Assembly: GCA_037441725.1 (NCBI GenBank)
Contig: JBBIRT010000004.1
Span: 1 to 50,449, forward strand
DNA: 50,449 bases
Origin: JBBIRT01 sp037441725
Lineage (GTDB): Bacteria; Desulfobacterota; BSN033; UBA1163
Direction of reading: 5' to 3'
Position numbers and translations under genes: made by a program. The stretch's first letter is position 1. Each line of letters opens with the position of its first letter. The notes below the pieces were generated by a model that saw nothing but the letters and a program-made list of their open reading frames with translations, ran no database searches and was not told the DNA's origin. Shown here piece after piece: positions 17,718-25,259 of this stretch.

Positions 17718-19415
17718 ATGCAGGCCGAAAATGGAGCAGAACTATTTGTGGAATCCTTACTGGCAAATGGCATAGATCGTCTTTTTTTAAATCCAGGCAT
17801 TGATACTGTACCCCTTCAAGGGGCTATTGCAAGATTTAAAGCCTTGGGAAAGAAAGCTCCCCAGGTGATCCTTTGTCCTCATGAATCCGTTGCAGTGGCG
17901 GCTGCTCATGGATATGCTATGGTGACAGGAAAACCACAGGTGGTGGCGGTCTTCCAAGATGTTGGTACAATTCAAGGGGGAGGAGCCATCGTCAATTTGC
18001 TTTATGGGCGAATCCCCGTCATCTTATGTGCAGGGAAAAATGAGGCACCCCAACGAGTGAATTGGTTAAAGGAGCCTTTTGACCAGCGTAAAATTATACG
18101 AGATTATGTCAAGTGGGACCATGAAGTGCACATCGATGAGGATATCTCCTCAGTCCTTCAAGAAGCTTTCCGCATTGCTTCCACAGAACCCTGTGGCCCA
18201 GTCTACCTCTCTATCCCACGTGAGGTCTTAACTGGAGGAGGGGGAAAGCAGAGGATTTCGGCCCCCTTCAAGTTTCCGACCCCCTCTAAGATGGATAAGG
18301 TAAATCTCCGCAGGGCAGTCGAAACATTAATCCAATCTGAAAATCCCCTTATTTTAACCGCTTATCTTGGAAGACACCCTCAATCCGTGGCCTCCTTAAT
18401 CAATCTTGCAGAGATGATGGGTGCGCGGGTCATCACAACAGATCTCAGGATGAATTTTCCAAGTACCCATCCGCTTTGTCCTGGAATGGATGCTATCGCA
18501 GGAAATGATTATGATCATTATATTGCAGAGGCTGATCTCCTTCTGCTGATAGACTACGATTTTCCCGGACCGATGGAAAAGCAGGTCAAACCCCGACCAG
18601 ATGCAAAAATTATTCACATTGATATTGAGCCCTTGAAAAGGGGAAAACCTCTTTGGGACCGTACCCCTGACCTTCTTTTTGAAGGGAACTCGAGTGAGAT
18701 CTTACCTGCTCTCAATAAAGAATTAATGTTATCTTTAAATCACCAAACACGGAAGCGGTTTCAGGATCGATTCAAACGTCTTGAAAAGGAGCACCAGCAG
18801 TTGAAAGAGGTTTGGCGAACGAAAGCACAGAGTCAGGCGAGTCAAGAACCCATCTCTGCAGAATGGTTATGTCACTGTATCAATGAAGTTCTGGATGAAG
18901 AGGCTATCATAGTTCATATGATCCCATCCTCTGCAGAGGCCTTTGCCCATCAAATCCAAAGGACAAATCCAGGAACCTTATTCTCTTGGGGAGATCGGGC
19001 AGGATCAATGGGATGGCCTCTCGGGGCTGCCCTGGGATCGAAACTGGCAGCCCCTGATCATCTTGTCGTCAGCTTAATAGGAGATGGTGGCTTCATTTAT
19101 GGTTGCCCAATTGCTACCCTCTGGTCAGCTGATGTTTACCAAGCCCCCTTTCTCACCATCATCTTTAATAATCAATCCTATGCTTCCATTAAGGCCTTAA
19201 TGAGAATGTGGTATGGGGAGAATAGCGTCTCAGGTGAGAAGGGTTTTGAATTTGGTACAGATCTTAAAAAAACTCCAGATTTTGCATTGATCGCTAAGGC
19301 TTGTAGAGCCTATGGGCAGACGGTGGAAGACCCGTCAGAGTTAGTCCCTGTTTTAAAAGGTGCCTTAACCCAGGTTCTGAAAGGAAGGGCAGCAGTAGTT
19401 GATGTCAAGATTTAG
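17718..19415 (+). CDS. Thiamine-diphosphate-dependent enzyme (acetolactate synthase / benzoylformate decarboxylase-like)
   Basis: ThDP enzyme of the AHAS/POX/BFD superfamily, about 565 aa. ATG 17718 is preferred to an in-frame ATG at 17643 because GAGGGAGGG precedes it and the fold begins directly (NGAELFVESLLANGI). The N-terminal Pyr domain has the cofactor-activating Glu in LCPHESVAVAAAHGYA (about E56). The middle domain is typical (LILTAYLGRHPQSV, ADLLLLIDYDFP). The C-terminal PP domain has GDGGFIYGCP ... FNNQSY, the Mg-ThDP motif. Reactions in this family run from 2-oxoacid decarboxylation to carboligation, and the substrate cannot be assigned. There is no small regulatory AHAS subunit beside it, so a biosynthetic acetolactate synthase is less likely. 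Confidence 0.85.
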   Translation: MQAENGAELFVESLLANGIDRLFLNPGIDTVPLQGAIARFKALGKKAPQVILCPHESVAVAAAHGYAMVTGKPQVVAVFQDVGTIQGGGAIVNLLYGRIPVILCAGKNEAPQRVNWLKEPFDQRKIIRDYVKWDHEVHIDEDISSVLQEAFRIASTEPCGPVYLSIPREVLTGGGGKQRISAPFKFPTPSKMDKVNLRRAVETLIQSENPLILTAYLGRHPQSVASLINLAEMMGARVITTDLRMNFPSTHPLCPGMDAIAGNDYDHYIAEADLLLLIDYDFPGPMEKQVKPRPDAKIIHIDIEPLKRGKPLWDRTPDLLFEGNSSEILPALNKELMLSLNHQTRKRFQDRFKRLEKEHQQLKEVWRTKAQSQASQEPISAEWLCHCINEVLDEEAIIVHMIPSSAEAFAHQIQRTNPGTLFSWGDRAGSMGWPLGAALGSKLAAPDHLVVSLIGDGGFIYGCPIATLWSADVYQAPFLTIIFNNQSYASIKALMRMWYGENSVSGEKGFEFGTDLKKTPDFALIAKACRAYGQTVEDPSELVPVLKGALTQVLKGRAAVVDVKI

Positions 19416-19449
19416 AGAGCTTAGAGATTGATGATTCCCTGATTCATAA

Positions 19450-19676
19450 GTAATGCATCACTGAAGTGGGGAACCCTATTAGAATCAGGCAGGAATATCT
19501 CCGAAAATTTTATAAAGCGGAGCACTTCAAAAAGAGGTTGGTAAAAGTTATATCCTCCAACAAATCAGTACGACCCATGGTATAAGGAAATCTGTAGTTA
19601 TGGGACAAGATGAGGTTTTGGCTATAAGATTTTCTCCGACATCCCTGCCTAATTCCCCGAATGAGTGGGGCATTAC
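19450..19676. mobile_element. 227-bp MITE-like element, copy B
   Basis: Second copy, in the same orientation as A and the same length. The ends are GTAATGC and GCATTAC. It is flanked by a near-perfect 8-bp duplication: ATTCATAA (19442-19449) and ATTCATCA (19677-19684), with one mismatch. It occupies most of the 316-bp space between the ThDP gene and the NtrC-type regulator, ending 55 bases before the regulator's ATG. A TATAAA at 19709-19714 lies between the element and that ATG, so the insertion may have replaced or supplied upstream promoter sequence. Confidence 0.82.
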
Positions 19677-19731
19677 ATTCATCATTCGATTTTTCTTCCA
19701 GTTTTTGGTATAAATATTTTTGGGTGTAGAG

Positions 19732-21096
19732 ATGGAAAAGGCAAAGATCCTTGTGGTGGATGATGAAGCTCCCATATGCGAGATGATTAAAAGAGGTCTT
19801 TCTCATCTCGGGGAGTATGAGGTAGATATTGCTCATAATGGCTTCGAGGCGATCGAAAAGATTGAGAAAGAGGTCTTCGATTTGGTGTTGACAGATATAA
19901 AGATGCCTGAAATGGACGGACTCGAACTTTTAAAAAATATTAAAGGGACAAGGCCGGAGGTGATGGTAATCCTGATGACGGCTTACGGGTCGATTGAGAT
20001 GGCTGTCGAAGCCATGAAGATCGGAGCAAACGACTTTATTACCAAACCCATTGACTTAAATGAACTTATGATCCATATTTCCAAGGCCCAAAAGGAGAGC
20101 CTTCTAATCAGGGAGAATCGCCTTCTACGAATGGAGGTGAGAAAAAAATTTGAATTTAACAATATTATTGGGAAGAGTAAAAAGATGCAGGAAGTCTTTT
20201 CACTGATTGAAAGGGTTGCTCCGGGAAACAGCACAGTGGTGATCTATGGTGGAAGCGGAACAGGCAAAGAGTTAGTTGCCAAGGCGATCCATTATAACAG
20301 TCCAAGGGCAGATCGGCCTTTTATCCCCTTTAATTGCGGGGCTATTCCTGAGACATTAGTTGAAAGTGAACTCTTTGGGCATACGAAAGGAGCTTTCACT
20401 GGCGCGGTCCAGGCTAAGAAAGGGCTGTTCGAAGAGGCTAATGGAGGGACTCTCTTTTTAGATGAGATCTCCACAATCCTCCCCTCAGTCCAGGTAAAAC
20501 TTTTAAGGGTGCTTCAGGAAAAGGAATTGATGAAAGTGGGAAGTACGGAGAGAATAAAGATTGACGTCCGGATGATTGCCGCTACCAATGAGAATTTGGA
20601 AGAGAGTGTGAAGAATGGTAGATTTAGGGAAGATCTTTTCTATCGTCTTCATGTCTTTCCCATCTTTCTTCCTGAGCTCAAAGATCGGAAGGAGGATATC
20701 CCATTGCTTGCCTATCACTTCCTTGATCGGTATTCAAAGGAAGCACAAAAGGATATTAAAGGAATTTCAAAAAAGGCGATGAAACTCCTACTTGAATATG
20801 ATTGGCCAGGATATGTCAGAGAATTTGAGTATGCCATCGAAAGGGCGGTCATCATGGCAGACCAGGACTATTTGATGCCTAATGACCTTCCGAGGGATCT
20901 GATTGAGGGGTTTTCAGGGTTGATTAAAAAAGGGGTTAGACATCGGAAGTCTCTTGAAGATATCAAATCTGAATATATTAGAGAAGTACTGAAAGAAGTT
21001 GGAGGAAATAAGAAGGTTGCCTCAGAAATCTTAAAGGTGAACCCAAGAACCCTCTACCGTTTTGAGAAAAAGAGTCTCTCTAATGAATTATCATAA
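19732..21096 (+). CDS. Sigma-54-dependent response regulator, NtrC family
   Basis: Two-component activator, about 454 aa from ATG 19732 (an in-frame TTG lies at 19720). The receiver domain has acidic residues D10, D11 and the phosphoacceptor D55 in LTDIKMPEMDG, with the conserved Lys in ITKP. The AAA+ domain has Walker A GGSGTGKE (Gly where GESGTGKE is usual), the sigma-54-contacting loop GAFTGA in FGHTKGAFTGAVQ, Walker B LFLDEIS, and FREDLFYRLHVF. The C-terminal Fis-type helix-turn-helix is GGNKKVASEILKVNPRTLYR. No histidine kinase is adjacent. The following gene has a candidate -24/-12 promoter with upstream repeats, a likely target. Confidence 0.93.
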   Translation: MEKAKILVVDDEAPICEMIKRGLSHLGEYEVDIAHNGFEAIEKIEKEVFDLVLTDIKMPEMDGLELLKNIKGTRPEVMVILMTAYGSIEMAVEAMKIGANDFITKPIDLNELMIHISKAQKESLLIRENRLLRMEVRKKFEFNNIIGKSKKMQEVFSLIERVAPGNSTVVIYGGSGTGKELVAKAIHYNSPRADRPFIPFNCGAIPETLVESELFGHTKGAFTGAVQAKKGLFEEANGGTLFLDEISTILPSVQVKLLRVLQEKELMKVGSTERIKIDVRMIAATNENLEESVKNGRFREDLFYRLHVFPIFLPELKDRKEDIPLLAYHFLDRYSKEAQKDIKGISKKAMKLLLEYDWPGYVREFEYAIERAVIMADQDYLMPNDLPRDLIEGFSGLIKKGVRHRKSLEDIKSEYIREVLKEVGGNKKVASEILKVNPRTLYRFEKKSLSNELS

Positions 21097-21138
21097 TCCT
21101 TCACCATTCATTAACACTGCCAAAAAATAATCCCTTTA

Positions 21139-21155
21139 GACAAATTGTCATTTGT
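21139..21155. promoter_or_regulatory. Inverted repeat, candidate enhancer site
   Basis: ACAAAT-TGTC-ATTTGT is a perfect 6-bp dyad, preceded by G so that the core reads GACAAAT. It lies about 160-175 bases upstream of the candidate sigma-54 promoter at 21314. The same core recurs on the other strand at 21231-21248. Confidence 0.4.
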
Positions 21156-21230
21156 AAAATAATCTAAAATCTAATAAAAATTGTAAAATTCTAAGAAAAA
21201 ATTGAAGAATCTGGAATTTGAAAAATGGCA

Positions 21231-21248
21231 ATTTGTCCCATTTGTCCC
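21231..21248. promoter_or_regulatory. Tandem 9-bp repeat, candidate enhancer site
   Basis: ATTTGTCCC occurs twice without a spacer (21231-21239 and 21240-21248), about 65-83 bases upstream of the candidate -24 element. The repeat contains the reverse complement of GACAAAT seen at 21139. Position and repetition fit an NtrC-type activator binding site. Confidence 0.45.
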
Positions 21249-21313
21249 CTCTTTAAAGTTTTATTTAATTTTAAATATTAATAAATTCAATAAGTTATAC
21301 AATTTCTCCTTAT

Positions 21314-21329
21314 TGGTATAGGGCTTGCT
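21314..21329 (+). promoter_or_regulatory. Candidate sigma-54 (-24/-12) promoter
   Basis: TGGTATA-GGGC-TTGCT fits the consensus TGGCAYR-N4-TTGCW except for T at the fourth base, with correct GG-to-GC spacing. Start would be near 21340, only about 2 bases before the first of several ATGs (21342, 21345, 21348, 21354). The true start codon is then either leaderless or the ATG at 21354. Confidence 0.45.
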
Positions 21330-21341
21330 TTCTCATCAGAC

Positions 21342-21806
21342 ATGATGATGAAGATGGTAAAAGCCCTGGTATTTTCAATACTCATTTTCTTGGTGATTCA
21401 GGGTGTTGGTTTGGCGAGAAACTCAGCAACGGTAATGGTTTCGGCAACTGTGGTGGCAAGAGTAAGTCATTCGATTACCCATCAGGAAAAAACGATTACT
21501 ATTACAAAGGGAGATATTGAAAAAGGATACGTTGAGATTCCTTCGGCCATGATCCTTCAGATCAAGACCAACCAAAGAAATGGTTATGTTTTATGGTTTG
21601 AAGGAGGAAGTGAGCTTTTTAAAGAAATTTTGGTCATTGAGAAAGGAAGGGTTATCGTCCTTCCCCCTTCAGGGGGATTCATTCATCAACCCTATTCAGG
21701 AAGTCCTGTAGAAATCAAGGAACTCTCTTTTAGATTTAAACTTAAAGAGGATACCCATCCTGGATATTACCCATTCCCCTTCGTAGTGAAAGCCTTCCCC
21801 CTCTAA
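21342..21806 (+). CDS. Secreted small protein of unknown function
   Basis: A 154-aa (or 150-aa, from ATG 21354) exported protein. The N-terminus is a signal peptide: basic MMMKMVK, hydrophobic core ALVFSILIFLVIQGV, likely cut after GLARN or nearby. The mature part looks like an all-beta domain of alternating hydrophobic residues (ATVMVSATVVARV, KTITITKGDIEKGYVEI, FRFKLKEDTHPGYYPFPFVV). It has no cysteines after the signal region and no lipobox. I do not recognise the family; a fimbrial or coat-protein-like beta-sandwich is possible. It follows the NtrC-type regulator and has a candidate sigma-54 promoter with enhancer-like repeats, so it may be the regulator's specific output. Confidence 0.7.
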   Translation: MMMKMVKALVFSILIFLVIQGVGLARNSATVMVSATVVARVSHSITHQEKTITITKGDIEKGYVEIPSAMILQIKTNQRNGYVLWFEGGSELFKEILVIEKGRVIVLPPSGGFIHQPYSGSPVEIKELSFRFKLKEDTHPGYYPFPFVVKAFPL

Positions 21807-21862
21807 TTGAACCAACCTAATCATACATTAACTTAATTTTACGATAAGGCGTTAGAAAAAAA

Positions 21863-21889
21863 TTGACATCTATTGTGAAGTATGATAAT
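21863..21889 (+). promoter_or_regulatory. Candidate sigma-70 promoter for the gene at 21907
   Basis: TTGACA (21863-21868) and GATAAT (21884-21889) with a short 15-base spacer, about 18 bases before ATG 21907. This makes a separate transcript from the secreted-protein gene plausible. The spacing is not optimal. Confidence 0.35.
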
Positions 21890-21906
21890 GCAATAAGAGT
21901 CGAGAT

Positions 21907-22674
21907 ATGAATCCTGAAGAGATTTCAAGAAAACAACTGGATAATCAGGAATTTTTCAAGCTTCGGCAGGTGACAGAGAAGATCAGCCATGTCTTAAGTA
22001 AACGACTGGCAAATCATTTGGATATTTTAAGGCCTCTCTTTATTCCAAGAAGGCTTTTAGGAACCTATGTAAAGAGTGCAGTAATGGAAGAGGTCCCAAG
22101 GTCTGAGAAGGCCTTTGCCGATCTCCAGGATCTTTTTGGAACCGTTTGTGAAAAACCTTTTGGACTCCCGAGGAAACTCCAACCCCCCCTTCCTCCTATT
22201 TCAAATCAATTAGAGATGACCCCCTTTCAATATCCCCTCCACATCATAGGATCAGGAGACAAGACCATTCACGTGACCTCTCCTACCCGATGGATTCTTT
22301 CCTATCGAAGCGAATGTTCAATCAACCGTTTAAAAGCAATGGTCTCTGGAACTGAACCACGTCAACCCGATGAAATGAGGCAGGCCCTGATCAATCATCT
22401 GTCCCTTGTTGTTCTACTCAGACATGTCCCCACCCTCACCCAGTTGCTTGAAGATCTACGTTATCAGGTCGAGATCAGAGAGCTTAAAGAGTTAGGAAAT
22501 CTTCCTGTGGTGGTATTGAAATCACCCGTTCAAACCTTTCTCCCCCCAGACGATTTTATTCTTCAGGTAACACAACTTTCAGGGGTTCCAGCATTTCAGG
22601 AGATTATTGATCTTGAGGCAGTTGAAAATATTTCAGATTCCCTCAAAGAGACTTTGAGAAGGCTTATCGATTAA
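21907..22674 (+). CDS. Conserved-looking hypothetical protein, convergent with sheath-like gene
   Basis: A 255-aa cytoplasmic-looking protein without a signal peptide or membrane segments. The first 100 residues are helical and basic (SHVLSKRLANHLDILRPLFIPR, shown here as LSKRLANHLDILR). The second half appears beta/alpha with HIIGSGDKTIHVTSPTRWILSYRSE in pieces: DKTIHVTSPTRW, then RHVPTLTQLLEDLRYQVE and LPVVVLKSPVQTFLPPDDF. I recognise no domain. It ends 16 bp from the convergent stop of a TssB-TssC-like gene and next to a phosphorylation module, so it could be a partner such as a baseplate or adaptor protein. That is guilt by association only. Confidence 0.65.
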   Translation: MNPEEISRKQLDNQEFFKLRQVTEKISHVLSKRLANHLDILRPLFIPRRLLGTYVKSAVMEEVPRSEKAFADLQDLFGTVCEKPFGLPRKLQPPLPPISNQLEMTPFQYPLHIIGSGDKTIHVTSPTRWILSYRSECSINRLKAMVSGTEPRQPDEMRQALINHLSLVVLLRHVPTLTQLLEDLRYQVEIRELKELGNLPVVVLKSPVQTFLPPDDFILQVTQLSGVPAFQEIIDLEAVENISDSLKETLRRLID

Positions 22675-22690
22675 CCCTTCTGGTCACTCC

Positions 22691-24259
22691 TCACCAACTC
22701 AATTCAAATTCTACCCGTTCTCCTGAATGTAAGATTTGATGGGAGGGTTCAACTGAGATTCTTATGGTGGCAGGTTGATTCGGTTTGGGTTGGGAAACCG
22801 AGATCTGGAATTCTTTCGGAGTGAGGTGACCTGACCTCTCCCAAAAGAGAGTAAAAGCCTTTCTTAAATTCGCCTCAAGGAGATCAGGGGCAAGATCTCG
22901 TTCGAGATGATCCTTACACCAAAAAAGGAATTGAGCGATTCTGGAGAGAAAAAGTTGGTAACTCAAAGAACTGCCTGCAACATTGACTTCCAGAGGGATA
23001 AATGCTGAGTCCTTATTTGGAAAAGAAACCAATGGGATGATTCCTCCCCGGATCAATTGATCGATCCTATCATCACTCAAGAGGGTTTCTGTGGGGATAT
23101 TTTCTTCCTTAATTGTATTGAGGGCTAGGTTCTCCAGTCGGATGGTTTGCCATTCGGTAAATCGAGTTGACCATCCTGTTTTATGAAAACTTTTCCCAAT
23201 AAGACTTCCTATGGCCCAAACCGGACTTAGCCACAAATTTTCTGATTCCTCGAAGTAAATCCATTTAGGTTTATTGTCGGGACCATATGGATATCGGCTC
23301 AGAAATCGATTACAGGTTATAGCCATCCATCTTGCAGCAGGAGTCTTGCTCAAATGACGCCACTTAGCAAAGTTAGATTCCTCGAGAACGTGAGGGAGGT
23401 AGGCCAATTTTTTTAGATCCTGCCAGGTATCGATATAGAAAAACTTAGGGGTGATCCAGCAAATGGATGGAACCATGAGGGTCTCTGAAAAATGGGCAAT
23501 TTTCTCAAGAAGATCAAGACTTCTTGGACTATTATCAAATGGCAGGTCAATGAGGAGGAGAGAGGGAAGATTTTCAATCAAATCGACCGTGAGATGATCC
23601 AATGTCTCTTCAAGGGTGTCGAGGGAGGTAGGGACGATTTCAAGTTTTAGTTCTTCATCAGCTCCCCCTTCTTTGATGAAAAATCTCAGTCCTTGCCAGG
23701 TGGACTCCAGATTTCTAAATTCCTCATTGGAAAAGATGATTCTTAGGATTTGACGAAGGATTGAATCGATTTGAATCATAAAGGATTGGGTTTCCTCAGG
23801 AGAGGATGAGTCTTCCTCTGGTACGGCAACCATCTTTAGGATGTCATCAATCACTCTCGAGGATGGAGAAGCTGTTTTTGGTTTGGAAGGTTCGTACATG
23901 ATTTGAAATGGGAAATCAGGCCATTCCTTGAGTCGATGATAAACCTCTTTTTCAGAAAGGCCTCCTTTTCTTGAATCTTCAACAAATCTCCTGGCCTCCA
24001 GGATGTTTTTAAGAAAAGGGGTCTCTTCCAGGAGACGATCAGGTTGAAAATCTTTCAACCGATGGAAATGAACGATTAATGAACCGGAGGGGCAAAGATG
24101 CTTGGGAATGGAAATTTCGATCGACAATCCAAGGTCAACCATGATCTGATCGATGTTGCTTTTATCAACAGGAATGGGTGGATGGGACCAAGGGTTTGTG
24201 ATTCGAGTGTTGAAAGGGGCCAAGGCTAAGACTTTGAAAGGCATAAAAGGAATCTGCAT
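22691..24259 (-). CDS. TssB-TssC (VipA-VipB)-like contractile-sheath fusion protein
   Basis: A 522-aa protein resembling both subunits of the type VI secretion sheath. Residues about 5-115 look like TssB/VipA: FKVLALAPF (TssB: PFRILVLGDF), PVDKSNIDQIMVDLG, and FHRLKDFQPDRLLEETPFL. After a linker, residues about 170-522 look like TssC/VipB: NEEFRNLESTWQGLRFFIK, SKTPAARWMAITCNRFLSRYPYG (in pieces: ARWMAITCNRFL, RYPYGPD), IPTETLLSDDRIDQLIRGGIIPLV, SLSYQLFLSRIAQFL, then a C-terminal beta strand region. In canonical systems these are separate genes with Hcp, VgrG, TssEFGK and TssJLM, none of which is in the window. The next gene (FHA) shares the strand, 28 bp upstream. Homology is judged from motif patterns, not a search. 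Confidence 0.7.
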   Translation of the reverse strand: MQIPFMPFKVLALAPFNTRITNPWSHPPIPVDKSNIDQIMVDLGLSIEISIPKHLCPSGSLIVHFHRLKDFQPDRLLEETPFLKNILEARRFVEDSRKGGLSEKEVYHRLKEWPDFPFQIMYEPSKPKTASPSSRVIDDILKMVAVPEEDSSSPEETQSFMIQIDSILRQILRIIFSNEEFRNLESTWQGLRFFIKEGGADEELKLEIVPTSLDTLEETLDHLTVDLIENLPSLLLIDLPFDNSPRSLDLLEKIAHFSETLMVPSICWITPKFFYIDTWQDLKKLAYLPHVLEESNFAKWRHLSKTPAARWMAITCNRFLSRYPYGPDNKPKWIYFEESENLWLSPVWAIGSLIGKSFHKTGWSTRFTEWQTIRLENLALNTIKEENIPTETLLSDDRIDQLIRGGIIPLVSFPNKDSAFIPLEVNVAGSSLSYQLFLSRIAQFLFWCKDHLERDLAPDLLEANLRKAFTLFWERSGHLTPKEFQISVSQPKPNQPATIRISVEPSHQILHSGERVEFELSW

Positions 24260-24287
24260 CTTTAGACTCCTTTGAATTTGTATAAGG

Positions 24288-25175
24288 TTAGCGATCTATG
24301 ATCTTTTTAAAAACCGACTTTAATCCCTTTGGCTCCTTCTCCTTCGAGTCCTCCTTGCGGACCTCCTTCTTGATTTCAGAGGATCTGACAAATTCTCCCA
24401 TCGGAGCCTCTTGCACCTCAGCCAAACGGCCTTCGCCAAGGAAACGGAAGGTAGGCCCTCGAGGAGTTAAAGCAATTTCATCATTGGGCTTGAGGGAGGC
24501 CTGGACAACGATTGGGACTCGATTGATCTGGACTAACCTCTGACCTGTCAGGTCTTTTATCCAGTATTGATTCTGGAAGAAAAAGATCTGCGCCTGCTGA
24601 TCAAAAAGGGCAGGATGATCAATGATAAAATCGCATTTTAATCCTTTCCCAATGGTCACGGGGAGTTCTTTATAAGACCGAAGGGTAGGGCCATATTGGA
24701 TCACCAGGGGAGCCTTTACCGGTTGGACTGCAACTTCTTGCGTCTCTACTCTTATGGGTTCAACCTGTAGGGGTTTTTCTACAGGGGGTCTTTTAGGCTC
24801 TCCCTTAGGGGTTTCGGGTTTTAAGGGTGTAATCACTTCCTCTTCTTTGACTTCTTTTACCTCGGTTAAGAAACTGACCTTAGGACCTCCTTCTGAAAAT
24901 TCGAGAACATCACCGTTTTTTAAGTAGATTTCCTTTACCCTCTTTCCATTGACAAAGGTGCCATTGGTGCTATGATCAATTAATTTGAATTGATTTCCCT
25001 CCCGTGTTATTTCGGCATGTTTTCGAGAAATACTGGTGAGGTTGGGAGGGAAATGGAGATGGCAGGTTGGATGGCGACCGATCGAAATGATCGGATCGGT
25101 AAATTCTTGGATTTCTCCTTTCATCGGTCCAAGAATATGAACAAGCTGAATAACAATGACAGGTGGGCGTCTCAT
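24288..25175 (-). CDS. Protein with two FHA domains
   Basis: Phosphothreonine-binding scaffold of about 295 aa. ATG 25175 (MRRPPVIVIQL) is preferred; a longer in-frame extension would overlap the divergent phosphatase gene. FHA domain 1 (about residues 5-95) has ISIGRHPTCHLHF, ISRKHAEI and STNGTFVNGKRV, the canonical GR, SxxH and NG residues. A Pro/Glu/Lys-rich linker (about 100-150) follows. FHA-like domain 2 (about 155-250) has LPVTIGKGLKCDFIIDHP and lacks the Arg and SxxH residues, so it may not bind phosphopeptide. It reads toward the sheath-like gene and diverges from the PP2C gene. FHA proteins are substrates or effectors of type VI threonine-phosphorylation control (Fha1/TagH), which this context suggests. 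Confidence 0.88.
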   Translation of the reverse strand: MRRPPVIVIQLVHILGPMKGEIQEFTDPIISIGRHPTCHLHFPPNLTSISRKHAEITREGNQFKLIDHSTNGTFVNGKRVKEIYLKNGDVLEFSEGGPKVSFLTEVKEVKEEEVITPLKPETPKGEPKRPPVEKPLQVEPIRVETQEVAVQPVKAPLVIQYGPTLRSYKELPVTIGKGLKCDFIIDHPALFDQQAQIFFFQNQYWIKDLTGQRLVQINRVPIVVQASLKPNDEIALTPRGPTFRFLGEGRLAEVQEAPMGEFVRSSEIKKEVRKEDSKEKEPKGLKSVFKKIIDR

Positions 25176-25224
25176 TTTTCTGATCTTAATTATACCTAAA
25201 AGTTCTTCTGGGTCAAGAAAATAA

Positions 25225-25254
25225 TTGCTCAATGAGGGATGATTTTTGTATAAT
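25225..25254 (+). promoter_or_regulatory. Candidate promoter with TATAAT six bases before the phosphatase ATG
   Basis: A perfect TATAAT at 25249-25254, with TTGCTC 18 bases upstream (25225-25230, weak -35), would start transcription at or within a base or two of ATG 25260. No Shine-Dalgarno sequence is present (AAGCC only). This suggests a leaderless transcript for the phosphatase operon. Confidence 0.4.
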
Positions 25255-25259
25255 AAGCC

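Noticed and set aside
19510..19836. Reading frame on the minus strand across MITE copy B
   Set aside because: It spans the element and the start of the regulator gene, has no ribosome site, and is not kept in copies A and C.
21200..21300. AT-rich stretch as a replication origin or intrinsic terminator
   Set aside because: No DnaA-box cluster and no stem followed by a T tract; it is better explained as upstream control DNA of the sigma-54 promoter.
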